Notes: generated from the letters alone by a model not told the origin. A DNA stretch of 64,000 nt from Poindextera sp963706385 (GCA_963706385.1 OY970153.1:1488001-1552000); one strand, 5' to 3'; counted from the first letter of the stretch, positions 26,601 to 36,345 are shown. Numbers and translations are program-made.

Positions 26601-28403
26601 ATGCAAGCCGCCGCGCTTCTGGCCGTCATCGCCCCCACGCCCGCCGCCGCGCCAGCGGGCGGATCGCTGGCTGGCGCTTCGGACGGTTCGGGGCTCGGCC
26701 CGGCGGGCCTGGACGCCGGCGCGGGCGGCCATGAGGCCTCGAGCGACGGCTCCGTCGGCGCGGGTGACACCTTCGCCCAGGCGCTCGCGGCCCTGATCGG
26801 CCTGGCCCCGGCCCAAGCTCCGCCTGTGGCGAGCACGCCCTTGACCGGCGCCGCGGAGGCGACCGGCACGGCCCCGCCGGCGTCATCCGCCGCTTCCGCC
26901 GCCTCCGCCGCCTCCGCCTTCGGCGCCAGCCTGATGCGGGCGGCGGGCCAAGTCGCGGCCACGCCGATCCAACCCCCCACCGCCGCGGTCGCGCCCATCC
27001 AGATCGGCCCGGGTCTGGACGCGCCCGCACCGATCCGCGCCGACACAACGCAATCAACCCAGGCGTCCCAGGCGGCGTCGAAAGCCGGCCCCCAGGCCTT
27101 CGATCCAATCCTCGCCGACGCCGCTACCCCGGCGAAGCTGGCCGCGAGCGTTCCGACCCAGGTCCCGTCGAGCCCGCCGGCCAAGACCGGCGCCCCGACC
27201 ACGGACGCCATTCCGCCGGCCGCGACCGCGCCGACACAGGCCCCGTCGAGCCCGCCGGCCGCGCCGACGCCGGAACCCCTCGCGGCGATCGCCGCCCTGG
27301 CCGCGGTCCCGGTGACCCTGGTCGCGAGCGCCTTGTCACGGATCATGACGGACCCGCCATCCAACGCCGGCGCCCCGGCCACGGACGCCAATCCGCCAGC
27401 CGCGACCGGCTCGGGCTCGGGCGCGGCCCCCGCGATCGGCAAGCTCCAGCCGCCCGCGCCGACGCCAGAACCCGTCGCGGCGATCGCCGACCTCGCCGCG
27501 GCTCCGGCGAAGCTGGTCGCGAGCGTCCCGGCGCAGGTTCCGTCGGGCCAGCCAACCAAGGCCGGGCTCGTGATCGGCGACGACAATCCGCCAACGCCGA
27601 CCGCGGAGGACACGGGCGCGGCCAATGCGATTTTCGCGCCCCAGGCCGCCGCGCCAACGGTTCAGTCGGCCGCCAAGCCGGCCCTCGCCGCCAAGGCCGC
27701 CCCGCCGCGCCTGGCCGGCGGCAGCTCGGCGGCCGCGCCGGACACGACGCTCGCGGACCTTTCGGCCACGCCGGCCAAGCCGCTCGCGCCAGCGGCCGCC
27801 GCTTCCTCCGTCGGCGGCCATGGCGCGCGGGATGATTCCGCCGCGTCCGCCGATTCCCAGGCCGCGCCGAACGGCGCCGGCGCGCCATCGCCGGCGGGCG
27901 CCAATTTCAACCCCACATCGCCGCCCGTCGCGCCTCTGACCCCTCCGGACCCGGCCGCGCTCGCCGCGGCCAACGGCCCGGCCATCGCCAGCCAGATCGC
28001 CGACAAGGTGATCAAGAGCGTCGATGGCAAATCCACCCGTTTCGACCTCACCTTGGAGCCGGCGGGGCTGGGCCAGGTCAACGTCAAGGTCGAGATCAAC
28101 ACCGCCGGCCAGGTCAGCGCCTCGCTCTCGTTCGACAACCCGCACGCCGCCGCCGAGGCCAGGGCGCACGCCGGCGATCTGCGGCAGGCGCTGGAGCAGG
28201 CCGGGTTCAACCTTTCCCAGGGCGGTCTCAGCTTCGACGTCGGCGGCCAGGGCGCGTCGCTGGCGCGTCAGAACCAGGGCCAGCCGTTCCCGACCGCCGC
28301 CGGCTCGGGCGCGGCGAGTCTCGCCGAGGCCGCCGAACCCGCCGCCGCCCTCCCCGTTCCGCCGCCGAGCCGTGGGGCCTCCGGCGTGAACATCCTGATC
28401 TGA
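26601..28403 (+). CDS. fliK: Flagellar hook-length control protein FliK
   Basis: About 600 aa, extremely Ala/Pro-rich. The long low-complexity N-terminal two thirds (repeated APAT/PPAAT-type stretches) act as the molecular ruler. The C-terminal domain (about 455-560; LTLEPAGLGQVNVKVEINTAGQVSASLSFDNPHAAAEARAHAGDLRQAL) is the conserved Flg_hook domain that switches export specificity from hook to filament. The start at 26601 was chosen because earlier in-frame ATGs (26520, 26550) lie before or at the predicted transcription start. It leads the operon with flgD and flgE. Confidence 0.88.
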   Translation: MQAAALLAVIAPTPAAAPAGGSLAGASDGSGLGPAGLDAGAGGHEASSDGSVGAGDTFAQALAALIGLAPAQAPPVASTPLTGAAEATGTAPPASSAASAASAASAFGASLMRAAGQVAATPIQPPTAAVAPIQIGPGLDAPAPIRADTTQSTQASQAASKAGPQAFDPILADAATPAKLAASVPTQVPSSPPAKTGAPTTDAIPPAATAPTQAPSSPPAAPTPEPLAAIAALAAVPVTLVASALSRIMTDPPSNAGAPATDANPPAATGSGSGAAPAIGKLQPPAPTPEPVAAIADLAAAPAKLVASVPAQVPSGQPTKAGLVIGDDNPPTPTAEDTGAANAIFAPQAAAPTVQSAAKPALAAKAAPPRLAGGSSAAAPDTTLADLSATPAKPLAPAAAASSVGGHGARDDSAASADSQAAPNGAGAPSPAGANFNPTSPPVAPLTPPDPAALAAANGPAIASQIADKVIKSVDGKSTRFDLTLEPAGLGQVNVKVEINTAGQVSASLSFDNPHAAAEARAHAGDLRQALEQAGFNLSQGGLSFDVGGQGASLARQNQGQPFPTAAGSGAASLAEAAEPAAALPVPPPSRGASGVNILI

Positions 28404-28411
28404 GGCCAGCC

Positions 28412-29089
28412 ATGACCACGACCGCTCCCCTAATCGGAACCACCACCGCCGCCGCGGCCGCCAACACCGTCAACAACGGCCTCGCCGGGCTCGCGAACAA
28501 CTACCAGACCTTCCTGTCGCTGCTGACCACCCAGTTGCAGAACCAGGATCCGCTGTCGCCGATGGACACCAACCAGTTCACCCAGCAGCTCACCCAGATG
28601 ACCGGGGTCGAGCAGCAGTTGCTGTCGAACCAGTTGTTGCAGCAGCTGGTGAACCAGGGCCAGTCGAGCAGCGGCATCGAGAACGCGGTCGGGCTGATCG
28701 GCAAGACCGTCTCGATCAACGGCGACAGCGCGGTCCTGTCCGGCGGCAGCGCCACCTGGGAATTCAGCCTGCCGACCGCGCCGGCCTCGATGACCGCCAG
28801 CGTGGTCAACTCCAACAACAATATCGTGTGGACCGGCGCGGTCACGCCCAGCGGCGCGGGGGCCCAGAGCTTCACCTGGAACGGCCAGAATCAGTCGGGC
28901 CAACAGGTAGCCGACGGCGGAACCTACACGCTGAAGATAACCGCCAAGGACAGTTCCGGCGCGGCGATCACCCCGGCCACCACCATGCAGGGCTCGGCCA
29001 CCGCGGTGCAGCAGGTCAACGGCCAGATCATGGTCACCGTCAATGGAATTCAAGTGCCCCTGTCATCGATCATCGGCGTCTCGAGTTAG
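28412..29089 (+). CDS. flgD: Flagellar hook-capping protein FlgD
   Basis: A 225-aa FlgD, the scaffold that caps the growing hook and is later discarded. The N-terminal family motif FLSLLTTQLQNQDPLSPMDTNQFTQQLTQMTGVEQQL (about 34-69) is complete, followed by a FlgD Ig-like/tudor region (WTGAVTPSGAGAQSFTWNGQNQSG). It starts eight bases after fliK and precedes flgE by 38 bp. Confidence 0.95.
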   Translation: MTTTAPLIGTTTAAAAANTVNNGLAGLANNYQTFLSLLTTQLQNQDPLSPMDTNQFTQQLTQMTGVEQQLLSNQLLQQLVNQGQSSSGIENAVGLIGKTVSINGDSAVLSGGSATWEFSLPTAPASMTASVVNSNNNIVWTGAVTPSGAGAQSFTWNGQNQSGQQVADGGTYTLKITAKDSSGAAITPATTMQGSATAVQQVNGQIMVTVNGIQVPLSSIIGVSS

Positions 29090-29127
29090 AGCCCCGTGAT
29101 CATCCGTCTTGAGAAAGGACCCCAACC

Positions 29128-30594
29128 ATGAGTCTCTATAGCGCGATGCTGGCCGGCGTTTCCGGCCTCCAAAGCAATTCGTCCGCGCTCGCGGCGATTG
29201 CGCAAAACATCTCCAACGTCAACACCATCGGCTACAAGGACAACCAGGTGGCGTTCGAGACGCTGGTGACCAGTTCAGGCTCCCAGTCGGCCTATTCGGC
29301 CGGCGGGGTGACAACGATCAACCAGCAAAACGTCACCCAGCAGGGCGCGACCACCCAGACCGCGTCGCCGACCGATCTGGCGATCACCGGGCAGGGCATG
29401 TTCGTCACCTCGAACCAGCCGGCGACGCCGGGCCCCGACAGCCAGGTGCTGTTCACCCGCGCCGGATCCTTCACCACCGACTCGGCCGGCTTTCTGAAGA
29501 ACGCGGCCGGGTTCTATCTGCTGGGCTGGCCGGCCACGCCACAGGGTTTGATCAATCCCCAGAAAGCGCTGACCGGTCTGTCGCCGATCAACATCACCGC
29601 CCTGTCCGGCGCGGTGTCGGCCTCCACCGCGATTTCCGTCACCGGCAATCTGGATTCGACCCAGACCATATCGGCCGCGGCCACGGATGCGGGCCTCGTC
29701 GCGGCCGGGACGGCGACGGCGGCCCAGACGGCGGCGGCCTACAATCCGGTCACCAACAGCATGACCACCTACGACCCCACCGCCGGAATCGGCGTGAAGC
29801 CGGATTTCACCATGCAGATCCCGGTCTCGGACTCGCTGGGCGACCAGCACATGATGCAGATCGACTTCCTCAAGAGCTCCACCCCGAACCAGTGGTACGC
29901 CGAGATCCAGGCGGTCCCGACCAGCGATATCGTCTCGGGCGCGGGCCTCGCCCCCGGCCAGATCGCGGCCGGCGTCGTCGCGTTCAATCCCGACGGCAGC
30001 ATCGACATGGCCAACACCACCCTGTTCGGCACGCCGACGCCGGCCAGCCCCACGCTCAGCATCGGCGCCTCCGCCGCCGGCGCGCCGGGCGCCGGCGCGG
30101 TCAACTGGGCGGCGAGCCTGGGCGTGGAAGCCCAGCAGGTGGGCGTCGACATCGCCGGCGCCACCGTCCCCGGCGGCCTGACTCAGTACGCCAGCGGCTC
30201 GACCGTGCAGCAGGTGACCGCCAACGGCACGCCGTTCGGCAGCCTGAGTTCGATCACGATCAACAATGACGGCTATGTGACCGCGACGTTCAGCAACGGG
30301 GTCTCGCGCCAGATCGCCCAGGTCGCCATGGCCACCTTCCCCAACGAGGACGGGCTCATGGCCGTCGACGGCGACGCCTACCAGGCCACCACCACCGCCG
30401 GCGCCTACAACCTCAACGCCCCCGGCTCCGGCGGCGCCGGCACGCTCACCTCGTCGGCGCTGGAAGCCTCCACCGTGGACCTTTCAAGTGAGTTCACCAA
30501 CCTGATCATTACTCAGCGCGCCTATACCGCCTCGTCGAAAATCATCACCGCCGCTGATCAGATGACTCAGGATTTATTGCAGATAATCCGCTGA
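29128..30594 (+). CDS. flgE: Flagellar hook protein FlgE
   Basis: A 488-aa hook subunit. The N-terminus MSLYSAMLAGVSGLQSNSSALAAIAQNISNVNTIGYKDNQ has the ANVNT(I/P)GY-type rod/hook signature, and the C-terminus SSEFTNLIITQRAYTASSKIITAADQMTQDLLQIIR is the standard terminal helix. The central domain is Ser/Thr/Ala-rich with many Ala-Gly runs. GAGAAAGGA provides the ribosome-binding site. It ends the fliK-flgD-flgE unit. Confidence 0.95.
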   Translation: MSLYSAMLAGVSGLQSNSSALAAIAQNISNVNTIGYKDNQVAFETLVTSSGSQSAYSAGGVTTINQQNVTQQGATTQTASPTDLAITGQGMFVTSNQPATPGPDSQVLFTRAGSFTTDSAGFLKNAAGFYLLGWPATPQGLINPQKALTGLSPINITALSGAVSASTAISVTGNLDSTQTISAAATDAGLVAAGTATAAQTAAAYNPVTNSMTTYDPTAGIGVKPDFTMQIPVSDSLGDQHMMQIDFLKSSTPNQWYAEIQAVPTSDIVSGAGLAPGQIAAGVVAFNPDGSIDMANTTLFGTPTPASPTLSIGASAAGAPGAGAVNWAASLGVEAQQVGVDIAGATVPGGLTQYASGSTVQQVTANGTPFGSLSSITINNDGYVTATFSNGVSRQIAQVAMATFPNEDGLMAVDGDAYQATTTAGAYNLNAPGSGGAGTLTSSALEASTVDLSSEFTNLIITQRAYTASSKIITAADQMTQDLLQIIR

Positions 30595-30758
30595 TAACAG
30601 AAATTAATACAATATAACATTTCTTAACATGGTGATAAATTCTGCGCGCGAAGGGAGGGGCCGTGTTTAGCTGTTTTTTTACTATCACGATTAAGCGGCT
30701 GTTATGGCGGCCCGGTTATCGTCCGGCTCATCAGTGATGGTGGGAAAGGCGTAAAGCC
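30595..30758 (+). promoter_or_regulatory. sciP promoter region with CtrA-like half sites
   Basis: This 164-bp AT-rich gap holds TTAA at 30604 and TATA-N7-TTAAC at 30613-30628, the latter 7/9 matches to the CtrA box TTAA-N7-TTAAC. Known biology (CtrA activates sciP in Caulobacter) makes this the likely sciP promoter. No flgE terminator is obvious. Confidence 0.45.
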
Positions 30759-31040
30759 ATGTTGCAGCAGCAACGCCTCAACAGCAAAGGCGAGAAATAC
30801 GTGATCGGACCAACCGGCGCGCCCTTGACGCTGGCCGATCTGCCGCCCCCGAGCACCCAGCGTTGGGTGATCCGGCGGAAAGCCGAGGTCGTGGCGGCCG
30901 TTCGCGGCGGACTCTTGTCGCTCGACGAGGCCTGCGAGCGTTATTCGCTGACCAACGAGGAGTTCCTCGGCTGGCAGCAATCGATCGACCGTTATGGTCT
31001 GGCGGGCCTGCGTACGACGCGCATCCAGCAATATCGCTGA
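30759..31040 (+). CDS. sciP: CtrA inhibitor SciP (DUF1153)
   Basis: A 93-aa DUF1153 protein. The HTH-like core WVIRRKAEVVAAVRGGLLSLDEACERYSLTNEEFLGWQ (about 36-73) is that of SciP, which binds CtrA at promoters and blocks RNA polymerase recruitment in G1 cells. It lies between flgE and fliF, as in Caulobacter crescentus. A hairpin 20 bp after the stop may end its transcript before the fliF promoter. Confidence 0.93.
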   Translation: MLQQQRLNSKGEKYVIGPTGAPLTLADLPPPSTQRWVIRRKAEVVAAVRGGLLSLDEACERYSLTNEEFLGWQQSIDRYGLAGLRTTRIQQYR

Positions 31041-31060
31041 GAGCCAAAAAGAATTTCGCC

Positions 31061-31086
31061 GGGGTCGCTCCACGCCGAGCGGCCCC
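31061..31086 (+). terminator. Probable sciP terminator hairpin
   Basis: GGGGTCGCTC (31061-31070) pairs with GAGCGGCCCC (31077-31086) through ten base pairs including one G-U, with a 6-nt loop. Only a short T-rich stretch (ATTTT) follows, so termination may be weak. Confidence 0.5.
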
Positions 31087-31116
31087 GTCGCATTTTCGCC
31101 CTCTTTCGGCGGCGGT

Positions 31117-31132
31117 TTAAATCCCCGTTTAC
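31117..31132 (+). promoter_or_regulatory. CtrA box upstream of fliF
   Basis: TTAA-ATCCCCG-TTTAC has exact TTAA-N7-TTAAC spacing with one mismatch, 69 bp before the fliF start. It agrees with the known direct activation of fliF operons by CtrA in Caulobacter. Confidence 0.6.
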
Positions 31133-31200
31133 CAAGCACTGGGTAAATCCTGCCTAGCCGTCGGCGCCCAGCGTCCGAGGCAAGGGGGAAGGACGCCCGC

Positions 31201-32853
31201 GTGGACCGACTGCTTGAAGGCCTGCAACGCTTCGGAATCGGCCGCCTCGCGGCGATCATCGGCGTCTCCGCGGGCATGGCGGCGGCCCTGTTCGCCCTGG
31301 TCTTCAACGCCGGGACCGCGCCCAAGGCCCTGCTCTATTCCAACCTCGACCTGAAGGAAGCTTCCTCGATCAGCCAGGCGCTCGACCAGGCCGGGATCAA
31401 ATACGAGGCCAAGGGCGACGGATCGACCATCATGGTCGCCCGCGACAAGGTCGCCTCGACCCGCCTGATGCTGTCGTCCAAGGGGCTGCCGACATCGGGT
31501 TCGGTGGGCTACGAAATCTTCGACAACACCAGCGCGCTGGGACAGACCGATTTCGTCCAAAACCTCAATCGCCAGAGGGCGTTGGAGGGTGAACTGGCCC
31601 GCACCATCCGCTCGCTCGACGGGGTGACCTTCGCCCGCGTCCAGCTCGTGCTGCCCAAGCGGCAACTGTTCGAAGAGGAAGCCGTGGCTCCCTCCGCCTC
31701 GGTGGTGATCGGGGTCGCCGGGCGCGAGCCCTCGGCCGACCAGGTGCGCGCGCTGCAGAATCTGGTGGCCGGCGCGGTGCCGAACCTCAAGCCCGACCGG
31801 GTGACCATCGTCGACCAGAACTCCAAGCTCCTGGGCGGCGGCGACGGCCAAGCCAACGCCAGCCAGGCCGCCGACGACGAACGCTCGGCCACCGAGGAGA
31901 AGATCAGAAAACGAATCAAGGAGCTGGTCGAGGGCGTGGTCGGCCCCGGCAAGGCGCGCGTGCAGGTCACCGCCGACCTCGACATGAGCCAGGTCACCAC
32001 CCAGGAAGAAAAATTCGATCCCGACGGCCAGGTCGTCCGCTCGACCCAGACGGTCGAGGAGAACGCCAAGCAGAATCAGCCGGAAACCTCGGGCCAAGTC
32101 GGCGCCACCGCCAATGTTCCCGGCACGCCGGGCGCGGGAAGCAGCACCGCGAACAACGCCTCGGCCAGCGGTCGCACCGAGGAGACCACCAACTACGAAA
32201 TCTCCAAGACCACCAAGACCACGATCGAGACCCCGGGGACGATCAAGAAGCTGTCGATCGCCGTCGCGGTCGATGGAGTCACCATGCCCGGCGCCAAGGG
32301 CAAACCGGACGCCTACACCCCGCGAACGGCCCAGGAGATGCAATATATCGACCAACTGGTCCGCTCGGCTTCGGGCTACGACGTCTCCCGCGGCGACCAG
32401 GTCAGCGTGGTCAATGTGCGGTTCGACCGCGACGCGACCGCCGGCGGGACCACCGCGGACGGACCGAAGCTGCTGGATTTCGACAAGAACGACCTGATGC
32501 GCGGCGGCGAGCTGCTGATCGCCGCCATCGTCGCGGCGATGATCGTCTTCTTCGTCGTTCGACCGCTGCTGAGCGCCGCCGGCGGCGGGGGCGCGGGCCT
32601 CACCGGTCTTCGCGCCCTGACGGTCGGCGCGGGCGGCGGCGAAGCCGGCCCGGCGCAACCGGCCCTCGAGGGGTCGAGCGGAGCGGCTCTAGCCCTGTCC
32701 GGACCCCCCAACAGCGCGATGGAGCAGAGGATCGACATCGCCAAGATCGAGGGCCAGGTGCGGGCCTCGTCGATCAAGACCGTCTCCGAATTCGTCGAGA
32801 GGCATCCGGAGGAGTCGGTCTCGATCCTCCGCAACTGGCTGCATGAGGCATGA
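31201..32853 (+). CDS. fliF: Flagellar MS-ring protein FliF
   Basis: A 550-aa FliF that forms the membrane/supramembrane ring nucleating basal-body assembly. There is a transmembrane helix near residues 18-38 (AAIIGVSAGMAAALFALVF), YscJ/FliF ring-building motifs (ALDQAGIKYEAKGDG, LPKRQLFEEEAVAPSASVVI), a second helix near 436-455, and the C-terminal FliG-binding tail (SSIKTVSEFVERHPEESVSILRNWL). It starts with GTG, supported by AAGGGGGAAGGA upstream. Its stop overlaps the fliG start (ATGA). Confidence 0.95.
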   Translation: MDRLLEGLQRFGIGRLAAIIGVSAGMAAALFALVFNAGTAPKALLYSNLDLKEASSISQALDQAGIKYEAKGDGSTIMVARDKVASTRLMLSSKGLPTSGSVGYEIFDNTSALGQTDFVQNLNRQRALEGELARTIRSLDGVTFARVQLVLPKRQLFEEEAVAPSASVVIGVAGREPSADQVRALQNLVAGAVPNLKPDRVTIVDQNSKLLGGGDGQANASQAADDERSATEEKIRKRIKELVEGVVGPGKARVQVTADLDMSQVTTQEEKFDPDGQVVRSTQTVEENAKQNQPETSGQVGATANVPGTPGAGSSTANNASASGRTEETTNYEISKTTKTTIETPGTIKKLSIAVAVDGVTMPGAKGKPDAYTPRTAQEMQYIDQLVRSASGYDVSRGDQVSVVNVRFDRDATAGGTTADGPKLLDFDKNDLMRGGELLIAAIVAAMIVFFVVRPLLSAAGGGGAGLTGLRALTVGAGGGEAGPAQPALEGSSGAALALSGPPNSAMEQRIDIAKIEGQVRASSIKTVSEFVERHPEESVSILRNWLHEA

Positions 32854-33882
32854 ACGCGCGCCCGGGCAAGACGGCGGTCGTCGACCCCACCCGGCTCAAC
32901 GGGCCGGAGCAGGCGGCCGTCATCCTCCTGGCGCTCGGCGAAGACCACACCATGATCTGGCAGCACCTCGACGAAGAGGAGATCAAGGAAATCTCCCAGG
33001 CGATGGCCGGCCTGGGCACCGTTTCGGCGCAGGCGGTGGAGGAGCTGATGGTCGAATTCGTCTCGGGCCTGAGCGGCAGCGGGGCGATCATGGGCTCGTT
33101 CGACCAGACCCAGCGCATCCTGGCCTCGTTCCTGCCGTCCGAGAAGGTCGACAACCTGATGGAGGAGATCCGCGGTCCGGCGGGTCGAACCATGTGGGAC
33201 AAGCTGGCCAATGTGAACGAGGCGGTGCTCGCCAATTATTTGAAGAACGAATACCCCCAGACCGTCGCGGTGGTGCTGTCCAAGATCAAGTCGGAGCATT
33301 CCGCGCGGGTGCTGTCGGCCCTGCCCGAGGACTTCGCCCTGGAGTGCGTGACCCGGATGCTGCGGATGGAGCCGGTCCAGCGCGACATCCTCGACAAGAT
33401 CGAACAGACCCTGCGGACCGAGTTCATGTCCAACTTGGCGCGCACCTCCAAACGCGACAGCCACGAGATGATGGCGGACATCTTCAACAATTTCGACCGC
33501 CAGACCGAGGCGCGGTTCATCGCCGCCCTGGAGGAGCGCAGCCGCGAATCGCGCCGAGCGCATCCGCGCGTTGATGTTCGTGTTCGAGGACCTGTCCAAG
33601 CTGGATCCGGGCGGGGTCCAGACCCTGTTGCGCGCGGTGGAGAAGGACCAGCTTGGCCTGGCGCTCAAGGGCGCCTCCGACGTGCTGCGCGAGATGTTCT
33701 TCTCCAACATGAGCGAGCGGGCCGCGAAGATCATGCGCGAGGACATGGAGAACATGGGCCCGGTGCGGCTGAAAGACGTCGACGCCGCCCAGCTGGCCGT
33801 GGTCCAGGTCGCCAAGGACCTCGCCACCAAGGGCGAAATCATGCTGGCCGGCCCCGGCGGCGAAGATGAGTTGATCTATTGA
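32850..33882 (+). pseudogene. fliG: Flagellar motor switch protein FliG, +1 frameshift
   Basis: Frame 1 encodes the FliG N-terminal and middle domains (LNGPEQAAVILLALGEDHT, the EHPQ-like motif EYPQTVAVVLSK) up to about residue 233. One extra base at 33549-33552 (beside GAATC) then moves the rest out of frame. The torque-generating C-terminal domain (RALMFVFEDLSKLDPGGVQTLL, then stop at 33882) is intact in the next frame. Deleting one base gives a normal 343-aa FliG. As written, the protein would lose its rotor domain and the cell would not be motile. A sequencing error is the likelier explanation, since the neighbouring genes are intact. Confidence 0.85.
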
Positions 33883-33892
33883 GCGCCATGCC

Positions 33893-34552
33893 ATGACCAC
33901 GCCCCATAAGAAATTCGCCTTCGACACCGTGTTCGACGCGGCGGGCGACATCGCCTACGCCCCGCCCGCGCGCAGGCGGGCGTTCACGGCCGACGAGGTC
34001 GAGCAGATCCGGGTCTCGAGCTTCGCCAAGGGCGAACGCTCGGCGGTGGCGCGCGCCGAGGAGGCCCAGGCCGCGGCCTTGGGCGAGATCGCGAACGCCG
34101 CGCGCGTGGCGCTGGGCGCCCTGACCCAGGTGGCGCACGACCATCGCGTCGGCGCGGCCGAACTGGCGCTGGCCACCGCCAAGGTGATCGCCGGCGCGGC
34201 CCTGGATCTGTTTCCCCATGCGCCGGCGACGGCCGCCCTGTTGGCGTTGGCGCGGGAGGTCGAGGCCACGCCGCGGCTGATCGCGCGCGCCTCGCCCGAA
34301 CTGGTCGAACGTATCCAGGCCGCCCTGGACGAAACCGCCCAGGCGTGCGGCTTTCCCGGCCAGATCACCGCGAAGGCCGACCCGGCCCTGCCCCGCGCCG
34401 CCTTCGTGCTCGATTGGGGCGACGGCCGGGCGAGTTTCGATCCCGTCGAGGCCGAGGCGCGCGCCGCCGAGGCCGTCAAGACCGCGTTGATCGCGGAAGG
34501 CCTGCACGCCGAGCCGCCGCTTTCGCCCCCACCCTCCGCCAGCGAGACCTGA
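33893..34552 (+). CDS. fliH: Flagellar assembly protein FliH/FlbE
   Basis: A 219-aa FliH-like protein (FlbE in Caulobacter), the stator-like regulator that links the FliI ATPase to the export gate and C-ring. The Ala/Glu-rich helical stretch (GERSAVARAEEAQAAALGEIANAARVALG) is the coiled coil. The C-terminal half (RIQAALDETAQACGFPGQITAKADPALPRAAFVLDWGDGRASFDP) matches the vATPase E-subunit-like fold of FliH. It lies between fliG and fliN in the usual order. Confidence 0.85.
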   Translation: MTTPHKKFAFDTVFDAAGDIAYAPPARRRAFTADEVEQIRVSSFAKGERSAVARAEEAQAAALGEIANAARVALGALTQVAHDHRVGAAELALATAKVIAGAALDLFPHAPATAALLALAREVEATPRLIARASPELVERIQAALDETAQACGFPGQITAKADPALPRAAFVLDWGDGRASFDPVEAEARAAEAVKTALIAEGLHAEPPLSPPPSASET

Positions 34553-34554
34553 CC

Positions 34555-34950
34555 ATGGCCGAAGACCCCACCCTCGAAGCCCCGCCAGGCGAAGAGCTCG
34601 CCCCCGAACCCCCGCCGGGCGAGCGGCTCGCCCTGGAGGAGTTCGAATCCGGCTCGCCGCTCGCCTCGGACATTCAGACCGATGCCGAACACAAGAACGC
34701 CGCCGACCTCGCGCCGGTGTTCGACGTGCCGGTGCATATCTCGGCCGTGCTGGGCCGGGCGAGCCTTTCGGTGGCTCAGTTGCTGCAGCTCAACCAGGGC
34801 AGCGTCCTGGAGCTGGATCGCAAGGTCGGCGAGGCGATCGATATCTACGTCAACAACCGCCTGGTGGCCCGCGGCGAGGTGGTCGTCGTCGACGAGCGCC
34901 TGGGCGTGACCATGACCGAAATCATCAAGGACGGCGACACGGCGGCCTAA
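34555..34950 (+). CDS. fliN: Flagellar motor switch protein FliN
   Basis: A 131-aa FliN. The acidic Pro-rich N-terminus (1-50) precedes the SpoA domain: VFDVPVHISAVLGRASLSVAQLLQLNQGSVLELDRKVGEAIDIYVNNRLVARGEVVVVDERLGVTMTEI. It builds the C-ring base and binds FliH. It starts two bases after the fliH stop. Confidence 0.95.
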   Translation: MAEDPTLEAPPGEELAPEPPPGERLALEEFESGSPLASDIQTDAEHKNAADLAPVFDVPVHISAVLGRASLSVAQLLQLNQGSVLELDRKVGEAIDIYVNNRLVARGEVVVVDERLGVTMTEIIKDGDTAA

Positions 34951-34977
34951 CGGACGCGCGAGACAGGGAGAATACGC

Positions 34978-36345
34978 ATGCGGCTTCTGGTCGTCGGACA
35001 ATTGAACGGGATGCTCTCGTCCGCGGTGAAGATGGCGATGACCACCGGCGCCAAGGTGGCCCACGTCGAAACCTGCGAGGCGGCGACCCGAGCGCTGCGC
35101 GCTGGCCAGGGCGCGGACCTCTTGCTGGTCGACTATGATCTCGACATCGCCGGCCTGATCGCCGCCAACGAGTCCGAGCGGATCAGGGTCCCCGTGGTGG
35201 CCTGCGGGGTCGGCGCCGATCCGCTGCGCGCCGCCGCCGCCATCAGGGCCGGGGCCAAGGAGTTCATCCCCCTGCCCCCCGAGATCGAGCTGATCGCGGC
35301 CGTGCTGGCGGCGGTTTCCGACGACGAGCGGCCGATGGTCACCCGCGACCCGGCGATGCGGACGGTGCTGAGCCTGGCCGACCAGGTCGCCACCTCGGAC
35401 GCCTCGATCCTGATCACCGGCGAAAGCGGCGTCGGCAAGGAGGTGATGGCCCGCTACCTGCACCAGAAGTCACGCCGCGCGGCCAAGCCGTTCATCAGCG
35501 TGAACTGCGCCGCCATCCCCGAAAACCTGCTGGAAAGCGAACTGTTCGGCCATGAGAAGGGCGCCTTCACCGGCGCGGTGGCGCGGCGGATCGGCAAGTT
35601 CGAGGAGGCGGACGGCGGCACGCTGCTGCTGGACGAAATCTCGGAGATGGACGGGCGGCTGCAGGCGAAACTGCTGCGCGCCCTGCAGGAGCGGGAGATC
35701 GACCGGGTCGGGGGCGGGCGGCCGGTCAAGGTCGACATCCGCATTCTGGCCACCTCCAACCGCGACCTGGCCGCAGCGGTGCGCGAGGGGAGTTTCCGCG
35801 AGGACCTGCTCTACCGCCTGAACGTGGTGAACCTGCGCCTGCCTGCCTTGCGGGAACGCCCAGCCGACGTGATCGCGCTGGCCGAGCACTTCGTGAAGAA
35901 ATACGCCGCCGCCAACGGCGTGCCCGAGCGACCGCTGTCCGCCGTCGCGCGCCAGCGGCTCTTGTCCCATCGCTGGCCGGGCAATGTGCGCGAGCTGGAG
36001 AACGCCATGCACCGGGCCGTGCTCCTGGCCTCGGGGCCCGAGATCGAGGAGTTCGCCATCCGGCTGCCGGACGGCCAGCCGATGAGCGCCACCCCCGAGG
36101 CCCAGACCGCCCGCAGCGCCTCGCTCGCCGCCGAGGCCGCCACCCGCGGCTTCGTCGGTCAGACGGTGGCCGCGGTCGAACAGCAGCTGATCATCGACAC
36201 CCTCAGCCACTGCCTCGGCAACCGCACCCATGCGGCCAACATCCTCGGCATCTCGATCCGCACCTTGCGGAACAAGCTGAAGGAATATTCCGAATCCGGG
36301 ATCGCCGTGCCGGCGCCCCAGGGCGCGGGCGCCAATGCGGCCTGA
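34978..36345 (+). CDS. flbD: Sigma54-dependent flagellar regulator FlbD
   Basis: A 455-aa NtrC-type activator. The receiver-like domain (1-115) keeps an Asp at 52 in VDYDLD. The AAA+ domain has Walker A GESGVGKE (148-155) and the sigma54-contacting GAFTGA loop (195-200). The Fis-type HTH near the C-terminus (LGNRTHAANILGISIRTLRNKLKEY) binds DNA. FlbD in Caulobacter switches on late hook and filament genes and represses fliF. The palindromes at 26262 and 26430 are candidate targets. Confidence 0.93.
   Translation: MRLLVVGQLNGMLSSAVKMAMTTGAKVAHVETCEAATRALRAGQGADLLLVDYDLDIAGLIAANESERIRVPVVACGVGADPLRAAAAIRAGAKEFIPLPPEIELIAAVLAAVSDDERPMVTRDPAMRTVLSLADQVATSDASILITGESGVGKEVMARYLHQKSRRAAKPFISVNCAAIPENLLESELFGHEKGAFTGAVARRIGKFEEADGGTLLLDEISEMDGRLQAKLLRALQEREIDRVGGGRPVKVDIRILATSNRDLAAAVREGSFREDLLYRLNVVNLRLPALRERPADVIALAEHFVKKYAAANGVPERPLSAVARQRLLSHRWPGNVRELENAMHRAVLLASGPEIEEFAIRLPDGQPMSATPEAQTARSASLAAEAATRGFVGQTVAAVEQQLIIDTLSHCLGNRTHAANILGISIRTLRNKLKEYSESGIAVPAPQGAGANAA

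Noticed and set aside
33549..33552. Programmed +1 frameshifting in fliG
   Set aside because: No slippery sequence or stop-codon context is visible, and two other genes show similar one-base shifts, so a shared technical cause is simpler.
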